Below are positions 1 through 9,726 of a stretch of DNA of 37,512 nucleotides, one piece after another. Positions within the stretch are counted from its first letter, which is position 1. Each line of letters opens with the position of its first letter. The notes under the pieces were generated by a model that saw only the letters and a program-made list of their open reading frames with translations, was not told the origin of the DNA and made no database searches. A program made the position numbers and the translations under genes. Origin of the DNA: Alphaproteobacteria bacterium (GTDB lineage: Bacteria > Pseudomonadota > Alphaproteobacteria > Paracaedibacterales > CAITNM01); contig CANKYV010000016.1 in assembly GCA_947487955.1 (NCBI GenBank), positions 1 through 37,512 on the forward strand. Direction: 5' to 3'.

Positions 1-129
1 TTTAATGTTCAAAAAATTCGGGTGAAAGACGTGTGGCATTTAACTGCAAAACTATCTCGTAAAATTCTTGCTCACACTGCTGCTTTCTTTATCAAAAAGT
101 CTTTGCAGTTCGATCTAATCTTCTCTTAA
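1..129 (+). mobile_element. C-terminal remnant of a probable transposase (truncated by window edge)
   Basis: An open frame enters from the left edge and stops with TAA at 127-129. It encodes 42 residues, including a stretch reading VKDVWHLTAKLSRKILAHTA, a basic/hydrophobic helical end resembling the C-termini of DDE-type insertion-sequence transposases. The family cannot be fixed from so short a tail, and I see no clear terminal inverted repeat between the stop and the tRNA at 215. It lies just upstream of a tRNA gene, a common place for mobile DNA. It could instead be the end of an unrelated gene; whether the part outside the window is intact is unknown. Confidence 0.4.
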
Positions 130-214
130 AAACTCGCACACTGCGTTAAAAAATAATACAACTCAGTTGCCAAAGCATTCATCTTTCTGGTAACTTTACA
201 GGAAGTCAACGCGC

Positions 215-299
215 GCGGGCGTGGTGGAATTGGCAGACACACCAGACTTAGGATCTGGCGACGCAAGTCATGGGGGTTCAAGTCCCTCCGCCCGCACCA
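215..299 (+). tRNA. tRNA-Leu (anticodon UAG)
   Basis: An 85-nt class II tRNA with encoded CCA (297-299). The acceptor arm pairs GCGGGCG (215-221) with CGCCCGC (289-295), with A296 as discriminator. The anticodon stem CCAGA/TCTGG (242-246/254-258) closes the loop CTTAGGA, giving anticodon UAG at 249-251, which reads CUA and probably other CUN leucine codons. A variable arm and a T-arm with GTTCAAGTC are visible. It ends 21 nt before the trigger factor start, so the two may share a transcript. Confidence 0.97.
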
Positions 300-320
300 A
301 TAAAATACATGGAATACTAA

Positions 321-1772
321 ATGAGTCTTTCTGTTCAAAAAGTGCGCGAGCAAGGTGCAGTAATTGATTTCAAAGCAACGCTTGTTTCAGCTGATTATGC
401 GCAAGAATTAAATTCTTGGTTCAGTAAAAAATCACAAACAGTCCGTCTTGACGGATTTCGTCCTGGAAAAGCGCCTCTTTCAGTTGTGCAAACGCGATTT
501 GCTGATGAAGCAAACAGGTCTGTCCTTAATACTATAGTTGATAAAGTTTTACGAATAATTGACAAGGATCATAAAATTAAGGTTGCGGGTCAACCTAAAG
601 TAACTATTGAAAAAGCTGACTCTAAAGATGGTTTTGAATGCAGTGTAAGTGTTGAGTGTTTGCCAACTATTGAATTAAAAGATTTTTCGTCAATTTCTTG
701 TGAAGAATTGGTATTAGATATTTCTAAAAAGGAAGTTGATGATGCTGTCGATGCACTTTTCAAAAGATACAAAGGGCATGAAAAAGACCCCAAGAATGGA
801 AAAGCAGCTTGGGGTGATAAGGTTACAGCATTGATTAAAGAAAAAGGTGGGCACGGTTTAGGGCAAGAGCAAGACGTGATCTTGTCAGAAGATATCGATG
901 CAACGTGGATGCCTTTGCATAAAGGACTGCATGGAAAAGCAATAGGTGAAAAGACTGAAGTAGTGATTACTTATCCAGAGGATTTTCAAGAGAAGAATGT
1001 TGCCTCAAAGTCTTTTACTTACGAAATTGAAATGAAATCTATTTATGCATTCAAGATGTTTAAGTTAGACTCTGTTTTTGCGAAGGAATTTGATTGTGAA
1101 GATCTTGATGGTTTACACAATAAAATGCGTGAAACATTAATGAATGATCAGAAAAATCTTATCAACTTATATCATAAGCGTCAGATTTTAGATGCTTTAA
1201 ATAACCAATATAAAATGTCATTACCGAAGTCATCGGTAGATTTTGAGTTCCAGCAAATTTGGAAAAAATTGCAAGATGAAGTTGCAGCTGCTCGTGTGCG
1301 CGGTGAAAAGGAAGATATTGATCTTAAGGAAGTTGAAGCTGAATATCAAGAAATCGCTGAACGTAGAGTTAAGCTTGGATTTTTGATCTCAGAAATTGCT
1401 AAAGAGCATAAGATTACCTTGACCAATGAAGAAATTCAACGAGAAGTTGTTAGCGAAGCAATGAAATATCCAAATCAGTTTAAGGAAGTAGTAGATTTTT
1501 ATATTAAAAATCCGCGAGTGCTTGAAAAATTAATAGCGCCAGCAATAGAAGATAAAGTTGTTGGGTTTGTGTTTGATAAATCAAAAAAGAAACAGACAAA
1601 AATAACGATTAATGATTTACCATCAAAATTGAGGGGGGTTGTTCCTGGTTATGAGGATGACGATAAGCTAACTTCTAAAAAGTCAAAAAACGTAGATAAT
1701 GAGCCAAAAGAAGGTAAATCTGAAGGTCAAGAAGCACCAGCCAAGAAGGCCGTGACGAAGGAAGGCAAATAG
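321..1772 (+). CDS. tig: Trigger factor (ribosome-associated chaperone / peptidyl-prolyl isomerase)
   Basis: 483 residues. Trigger factor docks at the ribosomal exit tunnel and shields nascent chains. The N-terminal ribosome-binding domain carries the signature GFRPGKAP at residues 45-52. An FKBP-like PPIase domain spans roughly 150-245, followed by the helical chaperone domain (about 250-430). The last ~50 residues form a Lys/Glu/Ser-rich tail that is probably disordered and makes the protein longer than the E. coli form (432 aa). The ATG at 321 follows tRNA-Leu closely; the Shine-Dalgarno is weak (GGA about 10 nt upstream). clpP starts 2 nt after the stop, so the genes are co-transcribed. 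The usual clpX and lon partners do not follow. Confidence 0.96.
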   Translation: MSLSVQKVREQGAVIDFKATLVSADYAQELNSWFSKKSQTVRLDGFRPGKAPLSVVQTRFADEANRSVLNTIVDKVLRIIDKDHKIKVAGQPKVTIEKADSKDGFECSVSVECLPTIELKDFSSISCEELVLDISKKEVDDAVDALFKRYKGHEKDPKNGKAAWGDKVTALIKEKGGHGLGQEQDVILSEDIDATWMPLHKGLHGKAIGEKTEVVITYPEDFQEKNVASKSFTYEIEMKSIYAFKMFKLDSVFAKEFDCEDLDGLHNKMRETLMNDQKNLINLYHKRQILDALNNQYKMSLPKSSVDFEFQQIWKKLQDEVAAARVRGEKEDIDLKEVEAEYQEIAERRVKLGFLISEIAKEHKITLTNEEIQREVVSEAMKYPNQFKEVVDFYIKNPRVLEKLIAPAIEDKVVGFVFDKSKKKQTKITINDLPSKLRGVVPGYEDDDKLTSKKSKNVDNEPKEGKSEGQEAPAKKAVTKEGK

Positions 1773-1774
1773 GT

Positions 1775-2416
1775 ATGGGTTTTAAATCATCTAAAGAGGC
1801 GGATGCATTGGTTTCAACGCTAGTTCCGATGGTTGTTGAGCAAACTGGCAGAGGAGAGAGAGCTTACGATATTTTTTCAAGGCTTTTGAAAGAGCGTATT
1901 ATTTTTCTAACAGGGCAAGTGCATGATGACATGACAGCCCTTATTTGTGCTCAGCTTTTATTTTTAGAATCCGAAGATCCTGATAAAGATATTTATATGT
2001 ATATTAATTCTCCAGGAGGGGTAGTCACGTCTGGTTTTTCGGTACTTGACACAATGAATTATATACGCTGCGACGTGGCAACTGTGTGTTTAGGGCAAGC
2101 TTGCTCTATGGGGTCATTACTTCTAACAGCCGGCACTAAAGGCAAGCGTTACGCACTGCCTAACTCACGCATTATGATTCATCAACCTCACGGTGGTGCA
2201 CAAGGACAAGCGACAGATATTGAAATTCAAGCACGAGAAATTATAAGTTTGCGTTCTCGCTTACATCGTATTTATGCTGAGTGCACAGGTCAAAAGATTG
2301 AAAAAATTAGTGAAGCAATGGAGCGTGATTGCTTTATGTCAGCTGAGGAAGCGGTGGCTTATGGTCTTGTTGATCATGTGGTGACAAAACGCCCAACAAG
2401 CTTTTCAAAAGTTTGA
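1775..2416 (+). CDS. clpP: ATP-dependent Clp protease proteolytic subunit
   Basis: 213 residues, a full-length ClpP. It forms the tetradecameric serine-protease chamber that degrades substrates fed by ClpX or ClpA in the cytoplasm. The catalytic triad is intact: Ser111 in GQACSMG, His136 in IMIHQPHGG and Asp185 in MERDCFMS, matching the numbering of the E. coli precursor. GAAGG at 1761-1765, inside the end of tig, is a good ribosome-binding site for the ATG at 1775, which starts 2 nt after the tig stop. The next gene is an outer-membrane assembly factor rather than clpX, so the classic tig-clpP-clpX-lon block is split. Confidence 0.98.
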   Translation: MGFKSSKEADALVSTLVPMVVEQTGRGERAYDIFSRLLKERIIFLTGQVHDDMTALICAQLLFLESEDPDKDIYMYINSPGGVVTSGFSVLDTMNYIRCDVATVCLGQACSMGSLLLTAGTKGKRYALPNSRIMIHQPHGGAQGQATDIEIQAREIISLRSRLHRIYAECTGQKIEKISEAMERDCFMSAEEAVAYGLVDHVVTKRPTSFSKV

Positions 2417-2486
2417 TACTAGCTGCGAAAGACTATTAAGAAGAGAAGTAGCTCTGAACACATATCTTTGCTAAAATTCAACCATC

Positions 2487-4364
2487 ATGTGTTCCTTGAT
2501 GGGTATGTTTTACTTTTTAGCGATAGTTTTTGTATTTATTCATGACAGCCAGTTGAACGGGCAAGTTTTGGAGTATCATGCTTTAACAACTGCTTCTCAA
2601 AAAGGTATAGACTATAAAGTTGAGTGGCCTCAACTTACACCTGAGATTATGAAGCGTATAGAAAGCGTTTCTATGTTGTTGGAGAATAAGGCACGTCTCC
2701 CAGGTTCATTTGGTGGGCTAATGAAACGTGCAGAAAAAGATAAAGTATTATTAGAAAAAACTCTGCACTCTTTCGGGTATTATGGATGCAATGTATCTAT
2801 TGAGCTTGATTTAAATCAAGCTCCAATTTTAATTCGATTTATATGTGAACTTGGTCCTCTTTATACAATCGAGAATATACAATTAGAAAATAGAGGTAAA
2901 TCTGAGCTGCCAAAACTATTGGTGAACTTAGATGATTTAGTAGGATTAATCAAAGGAGAAGTATTAATAGCTGAACAAGCTAAAAAGAGTCAAATAGTCC
3001 TTAAAAAATATTTTTCCCAAAATGGTTATCCTTTTGCTGAAATTGATGAGCCTGAAGGCATTGTTAATCATGATAAATATTCAGTTATCTTGATTTTTCC
3101 AGTAGATCTTGGTAGCTGTGCCGTTATCTATGATTCAGAAATTGAATCTACTACTCAAAAATTAAGCCCTGATTATATTAGAAATCGCTTATATTGGAAA
3201 AAAGGAGATATTTATGATAATCGAGTGGTTGAGCAAACCAGACGAAAGCTTAGCCAAACAGGATTATTTGATAATGTGATAGTAACACCTAAGCCACTAA
3301 AAAGTGATCTTTCCGAGAATAAAAAAGAACAACCTATTATTATGCATGTTAAAACCACAGAAGCTGCACCTCGTGCTGTGTCAGCCGGCGTTCACTATGC
3401 TACGTCACAAGGTGGTGAGGCTCGCTTTTCTTGGAACCATTATAATCTTTTAGGAGGAGGAGAAAATCTAGGAGCGAATCTTCGTATTTCTACAATTCGA
3501 AATAAAGCACGCCTTTATTACAATATTCCTGATTTTGGTGTTCCTAAGCAAACCCTTAAAAATGAAACATATATATTAAAGGAACACACAAGAGCTTACC
3601 GAAGTGAAACGTTTGCTTTATCAAGTAAGCTTGAGCGTCAATTTACAGAAATGTTGTCGGGATCAATTGGTTTAGGCACAGAAAGTGGTAGCATTCGTCC
3701 GAAAACAACAGATAAAAAAAGCCCAATACGTCTTGTTAGTATTCCAATTGAACTTGGAATCGATGCATCTAATGATTTGTTGAATCCAACCAGAGGTTTT
3801 CGTGTTGGCGGAAGTATTACTCCTTACACAGGATATTTGGGATCAAGTAAAGGAATGTTAATTGGGCAAGCTAACGCAAGTTTGTATGTTCCATTTCAAA
3901 CTAATAGTCTTGATGAAGATATGGGAGTCATAGCTTCATTTGTACGGTTTGGTACTATTAAAATTCGTAATTTTGATGATTTACCTCCAAATAAACGTTT
4001 CTATGGAGGTGGTAATGGTTCAGTACGTGGTTATGGCTACCAATTAATTAGTCCTGTTGATAATAATAGAGTTCCATTAGGTGGGGAATCCTTACTAGAA
4101 TTTGGTGGTGAAGTTCGCTATCGCTTTACAGAGACTGTAGGTGGGGTAGCATTTATTGAAGCTGGTTCGGTTACACAGCAGAAAATTCCTAACTTTAGTA
4201 AAAAGTTACTTTGGGGGGCGGGATTTGGTATTAGATATTACACAACCTATGCACCGGTGCGAGTGGATATAGCATTTCCTTTGCAGCGTCGTAAATTGTC
4301 AGGAGAGAAAAAGTCTTATGATCATCCCTACCAGTTTTACGTAAGCGTGGGGCAAGCGTTCTAA
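2487..4364 (+). CDS. tamA: TamA-like outer-membrane assembly factor (Omp85/BamA superfamily)
   Basis: 625 residues. A hydrophobic N-terminus (about residues 5-20) suggests a signal peptide. The first half looks like POTRA repeats; the last, near residues 210-275, contains YIRNRLYWKKGDIYD and the TGLFDNV motif. The second half is a 16-strand-type barrel with the lid-loop motif VRGYGY in GGGNGSVRGYGYQ, ending in a beta-signal with terminal Phe (YVSVGQAF). Role by family: with TamB, insertion of outer-membrane proteins or lipid transport across the periplasm. The stop shares one base with the tamB start, so the two are translationally coupled. In-frame ATGs at 2499 and 2505 are alternative starts. 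A TAAAAT hexamer at 2472-2477 could be a -10 but lies very close to the start. BamA itself is less likely because tamB follows. Confidence 0.88.
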   Translation: MCSLMGMFYFLAIVFVFIHDSQLNGQVLEYHALTTASQKGIDYKVEWPQLTPEIMKRIESVSMLLENKARLPGSFGGLMKRAEKDKVLLEKTLHSFGYYGCNVSIELDLNQAPILIRFICELGPLYTIENIQLENRGKSELPKLLVNLDDLVGLIKGEVLIAEQAKKSQIVLKKYFSQNGYPFAEIDEPEGIVNHDKYSVILIFPVDLGSCAVIYDSEIESTTQKLSPDYIRNRLYWKKGDIYDNRVVEQTRRKLSQTGLFDNVIVTPKPLKSDLSENKKEQPIIMHVKTTEAAPRAVSAGVHYATSQGGEARFSWNHYNLLGGGENLGANLRISTIRNKARLYYNIPDFGVPKQTLKNETYILKEHTRAYRSETFALSSKLERQFTEMLSGSIGLGTESGSIRPKTTDKKSPIRLVSIPIELGIDASNDLLNPTRGFRVGGSITPYTGYLGSSKGMLIGQANASLYVPFQTNSLDEDMGVIASFVRFGTIKIRNFDDLPPNKRFYGGGNGSVRGYGYQLISPVDNNRVPLGGESLLEFGGEVRYRFTETVGGVAFIEAGSVTQQKIPNFSKKLLWGAGFGIRYYTTYAPVRVDIAFPLQRRKLSGEKKSYDHPYQFYVSVGQAF

Positions 4365-7300
4365 TGAAGAGCATTTTTAGAAAATTTTTGATAAATATTG
4401 CAGCCTTGGTGTTGATATGGCAGGGGATACAATTTGAAGTTCCTCAAAAAGTTTGTATTGAGTTATTTGTTAAGATTTTTACTCCCTATAATGTTGCTGC
4501 ACTTGATATTAAAGTTGCTAAGAAATTCCCTTTCCAAGCTGATATTCAAGCTCTCACTCTTACGAAGAATCACGACTCTGTGGCAACTCTTAAAAATATT
4601 TTTTGGAAGGTTCCTGATTTATTTTTTAAAGATATTGTTCTTGGGATTGAAGAATTTTCTTTTGTTAAAAAAACCTCATCTTTAGAAATTGATTTTCCTA
4701 ATGTTTCACCTGCTTTAATTGGGCATTTTTTACAAAACCTATCCGAAAAGCTGAAGCGTTTTCTTTCTGTAGATATTAAGCATTTGTATGTTAATGAAAA
4801 AGATCTGTCTCTACATTTGGAAAGCCAAGGTTTAGAAAGAGTCATTACACTGTCGCATAAAGGTCAAAATCTGATATTGAAGGTAAACCAATCCAATGAT
4901 TATTCAATTTTGCGTTTAGATGGTTTTTGGGAAGGTCAGCAGTTATTGGCTAATGCAAAGATTGGAGGAAATATCATTGATTTATCTTTGAAAGCTAATA
5001 CTCGTTCTTTTGCAAATGAACATTTAGTTAATTTTTTAGGAGAAGAGGTAACGTTAGATGCTCATTTGGAAAAGTTAACTAGTTGGCAACTCAGACCTTT
5101 GAAAATTGTAACTTCAGCAGGTCATATTTTAGAAGGAGAATGTGTCCAAAAAAAGGATAAATTGGATGGGTATTTTATTTGGAATATGCCTTTGCCAGGT
5201 GCTGTAAAATTAACTAAATGTCACATTCTGATAGAGGGTTCTTCGAATCACCCTACAATAAAATGGGATTTTAAAGAAGGTATAGAGTCCTTAGAAGAAA
5301 TTTCGGGTGAGTGTACTTTTATCGATAGTAATAATGTAAAATTTTTTGGGCATCTTCAACATAATATAAAAAATACTGCTTTAGTAAAAATGGATGTATC
5401 ATTAAATCCTTTTCTCATAAATGGTAAGATTGCTGTTGCTTCTCCAGATTTGCAGAAGTTGCTTCATCTTTTTATGCCAAGTGCTCAAGGAAGTCTAAAT
5501 TTAGAAGCTTTCTTTGAAAATGTTAGTTCGCTTGATAGGGGGCATATCGCTATTAATGGCCAAGGTACAATTTCTGATACAAGTTTTCACTTACCTATTG
5601 ACGTAAAAGTTGCTATTCACAACGGTTTAGGTGCAGGTGAGTTACATTTAACAAAAGGTCATTATCAGCAATTGCCAGTAGATGCACATATTGCTTTTAA
5701 TAGCACATCTAAACAGATAGAGATTGAAAAATGTAAAGTGCAATGGCAAGGCTTGCAGCTAAACCTTTTAAAACCAGTTGTCTATCATTTTGAGCAAGGA
5801 TTATCAAGGGCGCAAATGCAGTTTTGTTCGGGCATGATTGAGATTGAACAGCTGAAATTTGGGCATACATTAGCTGGCATTATAAGTATTATTAAGCTTC
5901 ATAATATTCAGCTACACGGCTTGAAAGTTTTTTTTGAAGGGCACGATATTGTTGGAATATTAAATGGTAAAGTACAAAAACTTGAGGGTAAGCCACTAAC
6001 AATAAAATTAGATATTACAAAAGGATTTTGGCAACAGCATCAAGATAAACATACCTATAAAATCTTAAATAATTTAAGAGCTGTTTTTGATGCTCATTTT
6101 GAAGAAAATATTTGGAAGTGGGATTTAAAAATTAAAGATTTGGATAAAGTTAATTTTGAAACCTACGGAAAGACTGATTTAAAAAATTCTACAATTGATG
6201 CTTATGCTAAAGGTTTGATTAGGCTTAAGCTTCTTACGGATTGGTTAGCTACTGATGATCGCATTTTCGGTGATGTCTCTATTGATTTACGAGCTATTGG
6301 ACAAATTAGTAGCCCTACCTTAGATGGGAGCGTTAATGTAGACAACGGACTTTATGAGCATAGCGAAGTTGGTACTTTTTATCAGAACATTGTAATTCGT
6401 ACCAAAGCTCAAGGTAAGCGTTTAATTGTAACTCGTTTTGATGCTCAAGACGTAACTAAGAGTACTGAACCTGATCATGGTAATCTTCGAGGAGAAGGTT
6501 GGGTTGATTTTTCTCAGCCATTTTCACCTGTATTTAATGTGCCTATGCATCTTTTTCATCTGCGCATTGCACAAAATGATGGATTTATAAGTGATGCAAG
6601 TGGAACGCTGATGATTACTGGTAAAGGTGCTGAAGTTGGTTGTAAAGGCGAAGTTACGCTTGAAAATGTTCGTTATTTTATTGAATCATCTGTAGACTCA
6701 AAAATTCCAAAAATTATTGATAGATCATTGAAGAAAGATAAAATAAAACAAGAAAAAAGCTATGCTACTGCATTCCCTTTAGATATTTTAGTGCATAATC
6801 CCCCAGGTTCTTTCAAGGTCATTGGGTCTGGGGCTGATACAGTTTGGAAGGGTGACTTTTATGTGCGTAAATCAATTGTAAATCCTTTCTTGGTAGGTAC
6901 AGTGCATTTACATGAAGGTAGTTTAGATATTTTAGGAAAGGTTTTACATATTACTCATGGTGAAATTACCTTTATTGACAATGATCGTAATAATCCAAGG
7001 CTTAATATTCGTGCAATTAAAAAACTTGAAGATGGAGTGATTGTTGCGATTGAAATTAAGGGTACAGGTAATAATACAATTATTGATTTTACATCAATAC
7101 CATCTATGCCCAAAGAAGAAGTGTTGGCTTTGTTGTTATTTGGTAAGAAGCTAGGAGAAGTTTCTGTTTTACAAAGCGTACAATTAGCAGAGCTTGCTAA
7201 ATCGGATAACGACCAACGTGGTTTTTTTGAGCAAATGCGTAGCAATTTTGGCTTTGATCAATTTGAATTTAAAACTACTACTCATGGGGGAGCTTCGGCG

Positions 7301-7528
7301 ACTGATGAAGATGCTACCCCCCAAGAACGAGCGGAAGCAAAAACGAGTCAAGCAGTGCGTATTGGGAAAGAGTTTGGTAAAATTCAAGTGGCTATTGAAC
7401 AAGGTGCAGGTAGCGAAACCAGTAAACTGATCGTTTCTACACCTCTTGGAAAGAATCTTGCATTGCAAGGAGACGTTGGGGCTGCTCAAAACTCAGGCGT
7501 AGGTGTTAGCTGGGTGAAACGTTACTGA
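4364..7528 (+). CDS. tamB: TamB-like translocation and assembly module protein (DUF490)
   Basis: 1054 residues. A single N-terminal membrane segment (about residues 8-24) anchors a long beta-rich periplasmic body of the AsmA/TamB/VPS13-like type, probably a groove for lipid transfer to the outer membrane. The C-terminal DUF490 region shows the family hallmark near FTSIPSMPKEEVLALLLFG (about residues 908-926) followed by GKNLALQGDVG and a final strand GVGVSWVKRY. It overlaps tamA by one base. It is shorter than E. coli TamB (1259 aa) but shows no break. It ends 10 nt before the convergent asd stop, with no obvious intrinsic terminator between them. Confidence 0.9.
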   Translation: MKSIFRKFLINIAALVLIWQGIQFEVPQKVCIELFVKIFTPYNVAALDIKVAKKFPFQADIQALTLTKNHDSVATLKNIFWKVPDLFFKDIVLGIEEFSFVKKTSSLEIDFPNVSPALIGHFLQNLSEKLKRFLSVDIKHLYVNEKDLSLHLESQGLERVITLSHKGQNLILKVNQSNDYSILRLDGFWEGQQLLANAKIGGNIIDLSLKANTRSFANEHLVNFLGEEVTLDAHLEKLTSWQLRPLKIVTSAGHILEGECVQKKDKLDGYFIWNMPLPGAVKLTKCHILIEGSSNHPTIKWDFKEGIESLEEISGECTFIDSNNVKFFGHLQHNIKNTALVKMDVSLNPFLINGKIAVASPDLQKLLHLFMPSAQGSLNLEAFFENVSSLDRGHIAINGQGTISDTSFHLPIDVKVAIHNGLGAGELHLTKGHYQQLPVDAHIAFNSTSKQIEIEKCKVQWQGLQLNLLKPVVYHFEQGLSRAQMQFCSGMIEIEQLKFGHTLAGIISIIKLHNIQLHGLKVFFEGHDIVGILNGKVQKLEGKPLTIKLDITKGFWQQHQDKHTYKILNNLRAVFDAHFEENIWKWDLKIKDLDKVNFETYGKTDLKNSTIDAYAKGLIRLKLLTDWLATDDRIFGDVSIDLRAIGQISSPTLDGSVNVDNGLYEHSEVGTFYQNIVIRTKAQGKRLIVTRFDAQDVTKSTEPDHGNLRGEGWVDFSQPFSPVFNVPMHLFHLRIAQNDGFISDASGTLMITGKGAEVGCKGEVTLENVRYFIESSVDSKIPKIIDRSLKKDKIKQEKSYATAFPLDILVHNPPGSFKVIGSGADTVWKGDFYVRKSIVNPFLVGTVHLHEGSLDILGKVLHITHGEITFIDNDRNNPRLNIRAIKKLEDGVIVAIEIKGTGNNTIIDFTSIPSMPKEEVLALLLFGKKLGEVSVLQSVQLAELAKSDNDQRGFFEQMRSNFGFDQFEFKTTTHGGASATDEDATPQERAEAKTSQAVRIGKEFGKIQVAIEQGAGSETSKLIVSTPLGKNLALQGDVGAAQNSGVGVSWVKRY

Positions 7529-7538
7529 GTGGGATATT

Positions 7539-8576
7539 TTAGGCAGCTTTTTGTTTACTTTTGTAGTCAATTAACAGCTCTAAAATCTGGATAGCATTTA
7601 AAGCAGCTCCTTTGCGTAAGTTATCAGAAGCTATCCAGAAGACTAGTCCGTTTGGAATAGAAGTATCCTGACGTAAACGACTTATAAGCACATTATCCTG
7701 TCCTACTACATCTAGGGGAGTTGCATAATCCATGGGATCATCAGAATCTATAACTTGTATACCTGGAGCATTTTGTAACGCTTCTAGGGCTTCATTAATT
7801 AAAAAAGGTTTTTCAAATTCAACATGCACAGTAGAACAGTGCCCTACAAATACAGGAACACGCACACATGTTGCAGAAAGCTCAATGCGTGGATCTAAGA
7901 TTTTTTTAATTTCATCTCGCATCTTTGTTTCTTCGCCTGTATATCCAGATTCTGTGAATATACCTATGTGAGGTATTAGGTTATAAGCAATTGGCCTTGC
8001 TAATTTTTCTGCAGGTTTAGGTGTTCCTGTAAACAATGATCTTGTTTGCTGATCAAGCTCTTCCATGGCTGCTTTTCCAGCGCCTGAAACTGATTGATAT
8101 GTTGATACAATGACCCTTTTAATTACATTTTTGTTATATAATGGTTTGAGAGCAACAGCAATTGGTGCTAAAGCGCAATTTGGGTTTGCTATAATATTTT
8201 TGTTTTTATACTCAGATATGCTTTCTGCATTTACTTCTGGAATAATAAGAGGAATTTTAGGGTCATTTCTGAAGCACGATGTATTATCAATGACTATGCA
8301 ACCGGCTTTTGTCGCTTTTGGCGCATACTCAGCTGAAACTTTGCTGCCTGGTGAAAATAGTCCAATATCAACAGTGGAAAAGTCAAAATCTTTAAGTTCT
8401 TCAACTATTAAAATATCATCGTCACCAAAAGATATTTTCTTTCCAATGGATTTTGAAGAAGCAATAGCTTTAACTTGCGATGACTTAAAACCACGTTCTG
8501 CCAAAATATTCAGCATTACTCTTCCAACATTACCAGTGGCTCCTACAACAGCTATTTTTATTGCTGATTTATTCAT
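7539..8576 (-). CDS. asd: Aspartate-semialdehyde dehydrogenase
   Basis: 345 residues with the chosen start. The enzyme reduces aspartyl-4-phosphate to aspartate semialdehyde, feeding lysine, threonine, methionine and diaminopimelate; the last is needed for peptidoglycan. The Rossmann motif GATGNVG is at residues 12-18, the catalytic Cys134 in NPNCALAP and a His246 in PVFVGHCSTVH. I chose ATG 8576 because GGGGAGAATAAG lies immediately upstream and it begins 1 nt after the ftsW stop; a longer form from 8603 would run into ftsW. It is last in a cassette with murD and ftsW, tying it to the cell wall. The family usually sits near leuB or truA, so this placement is unusual. Confidence 0.95.
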   Translation of the reverse strand: MNKSAIKIAVVGATGNVGRVMLNILAERGFKSSQVKAIASSKSIGKKISFGDDDILIVEELKDFDFSTVDIGLFSPGSKVSAEYAPKATKAGCIVIDNTSCFRNDPKIPLIIPEVNAESISEYKNKNIIANPNCALAPIAVALKPLYNKNVIKRVIVSTYQSVSGAGKAAMEELDQQTRSLFTGTPKPAEKLARPIAYNLIPHIGIFTESGYTGEETKMRDEIKKILDPRIELSATCVRVPVFVGHCSTVHVEFEKPFLINEALEALQNAPGIQVIDSDDPMDYATPLDVVGQDNVLISRLRQDTSIPNGLVFWIASDNLRKGAALNAIQILELLIDYKSKQKAA

Positions 8577-8577
8577 C

Positions 8578-9726
8578 TTATTCTCCCCAATCATGTAAGC
8601 CATGGCGTTTACGAGTAAATGCTAATAGCATTCCTGTGCAAATAGCTAGTGCCACCATTGACGATCCACCATAGCTAATAAAAGGCATGGTCATTCCTTT
8701 TGTTGGAATAAGATGAAGTGCAGAAGCCATATTAATAAATGCTTGCAAGCCAAATTGTACTGTAAGTCCAGTTGCTCCAAGTAATATAAATAAACTCGAA
8801 CCTTGCGTTGAACGTATCATAAAACGAACAACAATGCATGTAAAAATACAAACGATTAAGATGCACATCCATAGCCCAAACTCTTCGCCAGCAACAGCAA
8901 ATACAAAATCTGCGTGTGCATCAGGGACATTCTTTTTAACTACTCCTTCACCAGGTCCTTTTCCAAAAAAACCTCCATTTGCAAAAGCAGCTAATGATTT
9001 GGTAATTTGATACAAATCATGGATTGGATTGCCTGCCGTTGGGTCTAAAAACTGATCAATACGTTTTGTTACATGAGGTAAAAAGTAGTATGCACTTACT
9101 AGTCCAGCAACACCAATGCTTGCAATACCTGCCATCCAGAAAATTGGCATTCCGGCAATAAATAGTTGCCCTATCCAGGTTGTAACAATAACAACTGTCA
9201 TTCCAAGATCGGGTTGAAGTAAAAGTAGCCCTACAATAATCCCTACTGCAATCATTGATAAGATAATACCAGGAAATTTTTCATCGTGCATTTTTTCAGC
9301 AATAAGCCAGGCAGTGATGACAGTCAGAGCAGGTTTTACAAACTCTGATGCCTGTATTGAGGTTCCGCAAATAAGAAGCCAGCGACGAGCTCCTTTAATC
9401 TCAAGTCCAGAGAAATAAGTAAGAATTAAAAAGATAATTCCGCTCAAGTAAATAAGTAAGCTAAGTCTACGTACACCCACAGGGGAGAGCAACGATACGC
9501 TTATCATGACTGCGAGAGCAGGGATAAGCATAATCATATGGCGTTTTACAAAATAGAATGTGTCTAAATTAAGCCGTTCTGCAACTGATGGACTAGCAGC
9601 AAAGCTTAAAAATACGCCAATTCCAATTAATACTAATAGTAGTGAGAGAGCTAAACGATCAATCGTCCACCACCACCGCCCTAAAACGCTGTTATCACGC
9701 CTAGAAAAAGTAGTAGGATTAATCAT
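8578..9726 (-). CDS. ftsW: SEDS-family septal peptidoglycan polymerase FtsW
   Basis: 382 residues, polytopic with about ten membrane segments. FtsW is the division-specific lipid II polymerase working with a class B PBP. Family features include GARRWL (about residue 113), a long extracytoplasmic loop, the conserved GPGEGVVKKNVPDAHADFVFA region (about 256-277) with the acidic Glu/Asp of SEDS enzymes, and the C-terminal GMTMPFISYGGSS signature. Its ATG overlaps the murD stop in an ATGA (9723-9726), indicating coupling. RodA is the alternative, but adjacency to murD and the PDAHADF(V/I)F motif favour FtsW. mraY, murG and murC, the usual neighbours, are absent here. Confidence 0.95.
   Translation of the reverse strand: MINPTTFSRRDNSVLGRWWWTIDRLALSLLLVLIGIGVFLSFAASPSVAERLNLDTFYFVKRHMIMLIPALAVMISVSLLSPVGVRRLSLLIYLSGIIFLILTYFSGLEIKGARRWLLICGTSIQASEFVKPALTVITAWLIAEKMHDEKFPGIILSMIAVGIIVGLLLLQPDLGMTVVIVTTWIGQLFIAGMPIFWMAGIASIGVAGLVSAYYFLPHVTKRIDQFLDPTAGNPIHDLYQITKSLAAFANGGFFGKGPGEGVVKKNVPDAHADFVFAVAGEEFGLWMCILIVCIFTCIVVRFMIRSTQGSSLFILLGATGLTVQFGLQAFINMASALHLIPTKGMTMPFISYGGSSMVALAICTGMLLAFTRKRHGLHDWGE

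Noticed and set aside
126-353. A 75-codon minus-strand open frame opposite tRNA-Leu
   Set aside because: It is antisense to the tRNA and the start of tig; its CGRRDLNPH stretch is the usual artefact of translating a tRNA on the reverse strand.
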